Source: Actinernus sp. WN-2022
Taxonomy: Eukaryota > Cnidaria > Anthozoa > Actiniaria > Actinernidae
Direction: 5' to 3'
Assembly (NCBI GenBank): GCA_030867875.1
Contig: JAOWCC010001589.1
Location: forward strand, 72,191,537 to 72,255,536
DNA: 64,000 bases
This document shows, piece by piece, positions 21,601 through 30,600 of this stretch. Under the pieces are notes generated by a model. The model was not told where the DNA came from. It saw only the letters and a list, made by a program, of their open reading frames with translations, and searched no databases. How positions within the stretch are numbered: the first letter of the stretch is position 1; every line of letters starts with the position of its first letter. A program made the translations under genes and the position numbers.

Positions 21601-24600
21601 ATATAGCTCACTCCGGTCAAACGCTGACTCACAGACCTAGTGTGGGACATCGACACTCTTGGTAATGAGCGCCTGGATGGACGAGCTCTTTAATTAAGAC
21701 GTCTTTCTCTGTAGATATTTATAGAAAGAAAGACTACCGTATTATAGCGGCTGATGGGGAAATACAGTAACGAAGAATAGAGATCAGTTCCTAGTCTGCT
21801 TGCAGGCGGTGGAGAGTGTTTTTTCGCGCAGCAAACGGATCATCGCCGCCATATTGGCCGAGCGTGATTGAGACCTGGGATCGAATGACAAATGGAGGGG
21901 GGTGGGGGAGAAGAAGACCGCGGTCTTTCAGATCTGCTTCTTCTCCCCCACCCCCCTCCCCCCTCCATTTGTCATTCGATCCCAGGTCTCAATCACGCTC
22001 GGCCAATATGGCGGCGATGATCCGTTTGCTGCGCGAAAAAAACACCCTCCACCGCCTGCAAGCAGGCTAATCAGTTCCCGGAGCGTCTACTTTAAATGTC
22101 ATATCCAGGGGGTGCGCTTAATCGCGGGGGGACCTAATCGAATGGGTGCACTTAATCGAGGGGGGACCTCATAAAATGGGTGCGTTTAATCGAGGAGACC
22201 TAATAGAATGGGTGCGTTCAATCGAGGGGGACCTAATAGACTGGGTGCGTTCAATCGAGGGGGACCTAATAGAATGGGTGCGCTTAATCAAGGTGAAGCG
22301 CTTAATTTAAATAGAGAATAATACATGAGCGCTTGGAGATATGGAATTTATCTTCGAGATTTCAACTCGATATCTCACGAGTGAGCGCATGTTTTATCTA
22401 TTTTATAAACAATACTTGCCTGGGCCCGGTACGGTTGTTCGAAGCAAGGGTAAGCGTGTGACGTGGAAATCGCTGATTGGCTGAAAGGCGATATCCACAC
22501 ACGTAAAATTATCGTATTTTTACGTGTGTTCAGATACGATGTTTCTCAGTGCTGGAAATCCTTGTAAAACATTGTAGTTTATAGAATAGACCTGAAGTTA
22601 CGCCATCTTCTGTTAATTCGTACATTCTCCATTACTCTATTTTTGGGGGGAGGGGTGGGTGTTTAATCCAGGGATGGCGCTATCATTCAGTGACTTTATC
22701 GCGCATGCTCAGTAGCGGGCTCTCACCTGTCCATGCTTCACAGTGAACTCCAAAGTTGAACGAGTTGCACTCACATTGATATCCAGGCATGTTCACCACC
22801 GGAACACACGTTGCTCCATTTTTACACGGCTCGCTGCTGCATGACGAGTTCAGGGGCTAGAAAACAACAACTCATTACATTATTTACAGCGTTATTTCAC
22901 ATTTACATGATCACTCAACCCCTGGATGATTCTAGTTGGCCGTTTTGGCGCTTAAAGCCCGGTTTCTAGATGATCGCAACGGCGTTACGCTTCGATTCAC
23001 ACCGAACAAAAGAATCCTGCGATCGCTACGATCGTTGCGATCATATGGAAACCGGGCTTAAACATTCAAATGCCGAAAGATGGCTACGACTTGTTTCGTC
23101 GCGATCGGGATTCACAATTTAAAAGAACGTTTGATTGATGACAGCCAAATGTCTTACTGAAGAAACTTAAGGTACTGTAATATTATAGAGCAGACTTTCG
23201 TATGAGTGGGACAAACTACGGCACCTGCTACGGCATGGTTACTGTACGGCATGCTGTGATTTTGGAATGGTTTTCCTGCTGATCCAATCAAATTACAGAG
23301 TTACGGTGCAGCACGGTTACAGCACGGTCACGGTAAGGTTACAAACATGCCGTTGCACGCGTTACACTCATATGGTCAGCCGCTTGAAATTATAGCGTTT
23401 GATATTTAACTTACTACTCCTCGAGCTACTGCTACTTGATATACATGAAGGGAGGTTAACTCTAGCACTATCCGGATATTGCATTCGGAGGAGTTTTGGA
23501 TTCGGTTTATTTTTCTTGTCTGAATATTTCCCAAAATAAGACACCATAGGGTTTAGAGAGGCTGCCTCAGACTCCATTTTTGATGCCATAGAAAAAAAAT
23601 GGCCGCTAAGCTAATCATCAGTTTTATAATTTGAGCTCCTTAGCTTCACTAAAAAATAGAAAATAAAACTCATTTTTGTTATAGCAGGCTATGTATTTCA
23701 GCATAGCTGCATGGTGGGGCCCTGCTTTCAAATCCACACACACTCCCCACTACATTCATATATTTTTATACATACTACTCTTAAACTCACATGTTGATTT
23801 TTACAAGAGAGAGAACAACACAACAAACAAACTCAGCTCACATATGGCACCGACTAGAACTCGTGCCGCAGCTGTGAGAGGGGTCGCTAACACACTGCGC
23901 CACCCATGCCACCCACATTCAATGAGAATGATTTGTTACTGACTAACAACATGGCTGCTACGCTTTTGTGATTTTATTCCCTTTGGAATGATAACCCAAT
24001 AATAACAGAAAAGCGTTCTAACTAACATAACTTGTGAAAACGCTGTGACATAGGCCTGGTATGCGGGATGTACGCTCCTATTTATAGGCTCCTGTATAGG
24101 ACGGTTGTGTGTGACAATACTGGTGTAAATTTGTAACATGTACTTATATTATATATATATTTAAGTGTTGCGGAGATGTGGTCGCCAAAACAATGCAATA
24201 ACCCAGTTTCAGGGTCATGCGCAGTTGTACAAAGGATTTGTATAACTGCGCATGATCTTGAAACTGGGTTATTCAACCTACCATTACTCGTTGAAATAGA
24301 GAGTAACCAGGCCTTTGTAGTTTGCACTGCTGCCCATGCGTCCGGCTACTAAGTTCGCAAAGGTGTTTGGGATTTCCAGCCTTCTGGTAGTTGATTGTTT
24401 TGCAGTTATCCTCAGACAAACAACTAAAGGTGCATTCAAGCTCGCTAGAGACGATAAGAGTTTTGAAGATCCCTTCAGCCACAGCACAGCCTTGGGTGAA
24501 AAGAAAACGTGTGTTGTATTAAAAACTGTAGCAAATAACGGTTGCCAGGGGACATGTAGACATTTTTATTTAGCGAAAAGTATTTTAAAAGGATAGGATA

Positions 24601-27600
24601 TTCACAGAGTATAAACCAATAGTCAAAGAAAGATGAAATTTTGAGATGAAATTTAACTTTTTTCATACTAGAGAAATAGTTTCCTGATTCATCGCATGTA
24701 GGGTATTTGTATTCGTAAGGCATTTCCACTTTAAAGATATTCGGATTTCATCGTCTACACTATACTGGTGAATCTCGAGACAGATGCATGCACGGTTACC
24801 AAGCACTTTCTTTGCGAGCATACTCTTGGCCGATGTAACTTTGAAGCTTACTTATAGGCCTATCATGCAAATGCATGAATCGTGATGCCCAATTTACTCT
24901 TTTCACCTGGTGGCCATCTTGGATTCAAAGCGAGGCAATCTTTTGTTTTTGCCAGGTTAGCCTCGTTTTGGCTATCCCTCACTACGAGGCTAATCTGGCA
25001 AAAACAAAGGATTGCCTCGCTTTGAATCCAAGATGAATCCAGGTGAAGAGTGAATAAAAAGTCCACTAGTGAGTTGGATCACTGGTGATGTTCCTTTGGT
25101 GTTCCATTGGCTATTAAGGTACATCACCTGACCAAAATGGGATGACCCGATTGGCTGCTGAACTCATTAATTATTCATGAGTTTAAGAAGAACGATTTCA
25201 AACACGAATAGCTGATATTACATGCAGTGGCGTCTTCGAATCAGTAATCCTGTACCGCTCGAGACCTGTATTCTGATTGCACCCATTATACTGTAGCTCT
25301 ATTGTTTTCGTACTGCACGTTCTAAAGGTTAGGGTGTTTTGTATTGTTGGGTAAGCCAATGCTGTGGCTCGTTTCGAGCGGTACAGGATGGCCCCTTCGA
25401 ATAGCAGTTCGGTGGTATTGACACGAACGCCTCACTTCAGCGCCACTGAAACCACCATTCTTGTATGACACCAACACCCTCTTCACAAGCACGACTAATT
25501 TAAATCAGTACAGTTTGAATAGCGCTCATTGCATCGGAGTGAGGCGTTCGGGTCAATACCGCTGAAACTGCTATTCGTAGACGCCACTCATATATCAGCT
25601 ATTGGAGTTCATTTCAACCAGCGTTCCTATAGTGTAGTCGGGGCATGTCAGAGGCTGGATGTAGGGGGTATTCATCGGTAGTTCGAGTCAAACTCTTTAA
25701 GCTGGTTTTATTTCTATATTTTCCTTTACTTCTCCTTATGTAAATCTACAGTTAGGCTGTAATCCCTAAAGGATCCGCACTATTTGGATTCTAAATTTGA
25801 ATTTCAAATTCAGAACAGTTTAAAAGCAAGTTATCAGTCTTCTCCTGTTAGAATACTAAATTGCTGAAGCTAAAATTAAAATAAGCCAAGAAAATGTAAA
25901 CAGCAGGAAGCTAGTAAATGCTCAGTTATGCCGCCGTTTACAAACTCTTTAGCGTATTTTGACACATTCAAGTTTTCGATTTGAATTTCGCGCGATACCA
26001 AATGTCAGAGATCACTCCTTTTTCGATAGTTTATTCATATTTTGAAATCAAGGTGATTTTGATCTGAGTAAAGTTTTCTTCCCCTTAAATGTCTGCCTGG
26101 ATAAAAGAGGATATATCTTTCAAAAAATAAGATATATGGCAACGAAGATCCTTTCTCGGTACAGCTCATTGCCATGAGCCAATCTACCCTGGAATACATA
26201 CATTCCCACAATCACAAAAGCTTGAAAGATAAACCAAAGCGACATGATTGATGACTGATTAGAATTTGTGCCCACTCCCAAGTCAAATCCATGAGAGTCC
26301 TAACATCTTGTATTTACACTGACCAATCATGCAGTATTGTCCTCAAATGATCACGTGATGTGCCCTCCAATAAGTTCTTCCTAAGCCAGCTTAATGGTTT
26401 TTATTTCGCACAATGTGTGAAAAAAAATAAAAAAAGAAGGAATTTAATTTCGTTTCCAACTTGTACATGTATTACAACTATAGCAAGATTACATATCATA
26501 TATAATTAAAACCAATTACTGGTTTTCACTCAATCCCCAGGGATTCAAATGACAAAGGGCATGGCGGCCATGTTGGTGTCCCAACAAAAGAAGCTAACGA
26601 GGAAGGCTATTGTTTACCAACATGGCGGCGGCTATGAGGTCAAGTGAAAGCCAGCAATATTTCGCCTCGGATACAGCTATTTCAATTAATGTTGTCTGGG
26701 AGATAGGGATAGGTCATTAGGGAATATGGCATTAGGGAATAGGGCATTAGGGTATTATAAGTCAAAAAAGCTTATAATGAATTATTGTTACGAGTTATAC
26801 GACCTGGAAGACTTAGTCTACTTACCTTACGGTTTATTTATCCATTTTTAGTCTGCATGTGAACAGCCGTCCGACATTTTTAAAATGCAATATTCCCTAA
26901 TGTCATATTGCCTAATACCCTATTCCCTAATGACCTATTCCCTATCTCCCAGACAACATTAATTGAAATAGCTGTATACAAGTGTGGAAGACATGCGCAC
27001 TATAAGTGATGATGCGAGAATAGAATGAATGTATTAAATGTATGAATGTACTTAAACAAGGTTTAATATTGGTATTGCTTTAACATTTATTGTATTCAAT
27101 TGTTCGAAGGTAATAAAATAAATTTAAGGTAATATAAATTTGTGTAATTGGTACATTATCTATATGAACAACAGAAAACAACATTTAATTGTCTATCAGT
27201 GCGTGTTCAGTAGTCTACTGAATTATCATGACGAATACTAAAACAAGATGCAAGGCTGATTATACGGTTAGGGAAAAATATGAATTATAATTAAGGCTGG
27301 TTTTCACTAACGATGGAAGCGGAAGCATAAGGAGTCTTACGTTCTAGTGAAAATCATCGACGGAGGCATAAGCAGAAGGAACGGTACCTTTTAGGGGTCA
27401 TTTTCAAAATGACCGCCGAGCACCTTCGGCGTCCCCCCGAGGAACGTAAGGTTTCCTTCTTCTTACGTTTCCGTTTCTGCTTCCGTCGTTACTGAAAACC
27501 AGGCTTTATAACCGATATTTCACCTCAGGGAATATAACTATGGAATTAAGACAAGAACACTACAAGTAATGATGTGGTGAGTGGGCGTGATAGAAAACTA

Positions 27601-30600
27601 AGGAGAATGCAATCGAGACTATAACTGCTAAAACTGGAATAGAAACTTATTGCACTGAAACAAGGTTCAATATTGTATTGCTTTAACATTTATTTCATTA
27701 ATTTGTTCGAAGATTCTTCGCAGTTTTTTAACCTGAAGTCCAAGCTATTGACACTGTTCTATTGATAAGAACTGGATGAACGGAGACCAAACAAGATGTT
27801 TGTTATTCATAATGTTCGGTTTCTCATACGACCTGTTTCCTCAGCATTCATATATACACCTTGAATTTACAATGCTGACACATAATATAGCAGGTGAATA
27901 GGCTATTGCCATAAGTCTACCGCCATTGGTCATGCTCTGCATTCTGAGTCACCATATGAACAATATTATGAGTAAAACTACAGAATGGAGATTACTAATT
28001 GTTCTATGAACGCTTTTCGAACGCTTTGTTTTCACGTAAAATTATGTGAATCATAAAAAAAATTGTTAAATAACTTCTGCTTCAGTTTAGGTATATAACT
28101 CTTACGATAATCATACCGGAGTCGTAAAATATCGACTTCATTTACCCTCCTTTCCCCTAGCGCTGAATAAACATTTTGTATCTACGGCATAGTCTTTCAG
28201 TTTCTCTGGCCATTCTTAACGGTGTCAAAGCTTCCGTTTAAATTAAGTCACCAAAACTGGCATTAAAACGTTTATATTCCAGGAGAGGTATTTGTCGTTG
28301 TAGCTCAGTTGTTAATTAAAATGTCAGTTGTTAATTAAAATGTCAGACTGTACGACATTAAGTTATTTTGGGAGTGCTGTGAAATAGTGGAAAACTCGGT
28401 ACTGATATTTTCACTTATAATAAATATTCATTATTCTTCAGACCCTAATTGTATTGATAGTTTGAAAATTGTATTCTTTTCTAAAACTAAGTTGAACACT
28501 GTCTAAAAAAAGCAAATTTCATGTTTTCCTTCTCATTATTTCGTTCATGAAAGCATTTATGCCTATTTTTATTTTCCGGCTTTTCCTAAGGTGTGACTAA
28601 TTCTTTTGTATTCTTCATTCATATTGCTGAGTAAATGGAATAAGAAGCTATTACAGTCTTTCGACCATCTGCCGAATAATACTGAGGCTGTGTCCCGAAC
28701 GAGTGGGTCCAGTAAGTAAGATACTGGATTGAGAAACTGACTAGTTTCAAGAGGTGAATGTCGACTTTAGGAATATGGAACAAAAAGTATATAGGATTAC
28801 TTCCATCGGGTAGGCTTTTACTTTAAATTTTCTAATAACCGTGAAACTGCTTCCAACCAAGAGATCATCACCTAGGTTATGGTCTCTTGTTCCAACCTAA
28901 TCCTCTAGTTAGCCCCTGTCATTCATGTACACACGACGAAAATTTAAGGGGTGCCGTATCGCGCGAGAATGTTTGACATGCGTTCGTGTGAACCGGGCTT
29001 AAAAGGCGTCTGGTACAGTGTAAACGTAGGCCTTCATGACGGTAACAAATCAGATTAAAGGTTCTTCCTACTGTTAAAGATCTAACAACGACTGGACATG
29101 GCCTTAATTCAGTACTTGCATCAGTGCATAAAGAGGGTTTTGATTGCATGAGTGTCGAAAGCAACAAGTGATTGCTTTGGTTTTGCTAACCTGTAGGCCT
29201 CAGTGATACTCAGGTTACGTGATTGCATGGTTCAAGTAAAACCAATCGTGAATTAATTCATGATCAGTTCGTGATTGGCTTATTGTGCTTTCACCTGCTC
29301 CTATTATTGGCTATGTAATTACTTTGGTTTTGGATTTACCACACTCAACTGAAAACCGCTATAATTTAGCTCCTCAAATCGCAATCCCTCTCTCTGAAGC
29401 TAGGTTCAAGCTAAGAAAAATACATTTTCTATATTCATTTACTACATTATTGCAAAAACTTAGATTTGTGAGTTTAATAATAATATCAGATGTTATAGTA
29501 TATGTACCACACTTGTAAGTGAATAGTGCTTTTCGCGCGGCGTTTTGATTGGCTACGGTGGAGGTGAATATCCTTTGCGATTCACCTCCGAGCAAAGCAG
29601 CGATCACCTCGCGCGAGTTTTTGTCCATTTCACCGAAAATAAAATAACTACTTGGTGCTGGCTATTCACTTGTGTGGTATATACTAAAACAATTATTCAC
29701 CTCCACCTCGGTTCAATATCAAACAGTTGCTCAACTGAAATGTCTTCCGTTTGGGCATGTTCTCTAATTAATTATATTTATTATATTTATTACAATATAT
29801 TGCATCCTTATTTCGTTTTCTTCATTAAAGGAAATTAATTACATTCTTATTAACACTACGATGTTTATCACCATTCTCACCCAGGAGCTTCAATCTGATT
29901 TGAATCTGAACCAAAATTAAATCAATTGCTTCAGAAAATCAAGGAAAGGAGCGACAGACTTATACCACCTTTTCGCATTTATTCGTTTATAATTAATATG
30001 TATATATTTACTTTGCATACGTATCTGTAATATAATATATCTTATAAGTTTGCAGCTGTATTTGTGGTATTGAAGTATATTCTCAATTCTGATTGGCCGA
30101 GAGCTAACTTGAGCATTTCTAGACCGGGTAATAGAGTAAAAATAGGAAATAAGTGCAATTTGGGAATTGCCATGGAAATGGAAATGAAAAACGAGGGCGA
30201 GGTGAAAAACAACTTTTGCCTTCCTCGACATGAGCTTTGTTTGTGGTAAATTTGCTATGATTTCAGACACAACAAGCCCGATGTACACGACACTGTGGCA
30301 CTGTTTCAGCCTCAGACCCCTACTGTATATTCGGGCACGGCGTGACCCGGAACATTTCCATTTACACGACAAACTAAAAATTAGGGATGCCGTGCCAATA
30401 ATGTTTGGTACGTTAGGAGTGCCGTACCCCAAATACTTGCCGTGTAAATCGGGCTTCAATCAGTACACGATAATCTGGTCGTAATTCATAATATCTTGTC
30501 AGTAAACGCGCCTGGCGAATAAAGTTTACAAATTCGTTTCACTTGGTATTTTGTTTCAGTAGACCCCTCATGCTATTCTGGTATAATGGTCACTGTTACT

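Noticed and set aside
29917..30459. 180-codon minus-strand open frame
   Set aside because: It runs into a MITE terminus (KPDLHGKYLG comes from the TIR), has no recognisable domain, and lies in an intron.
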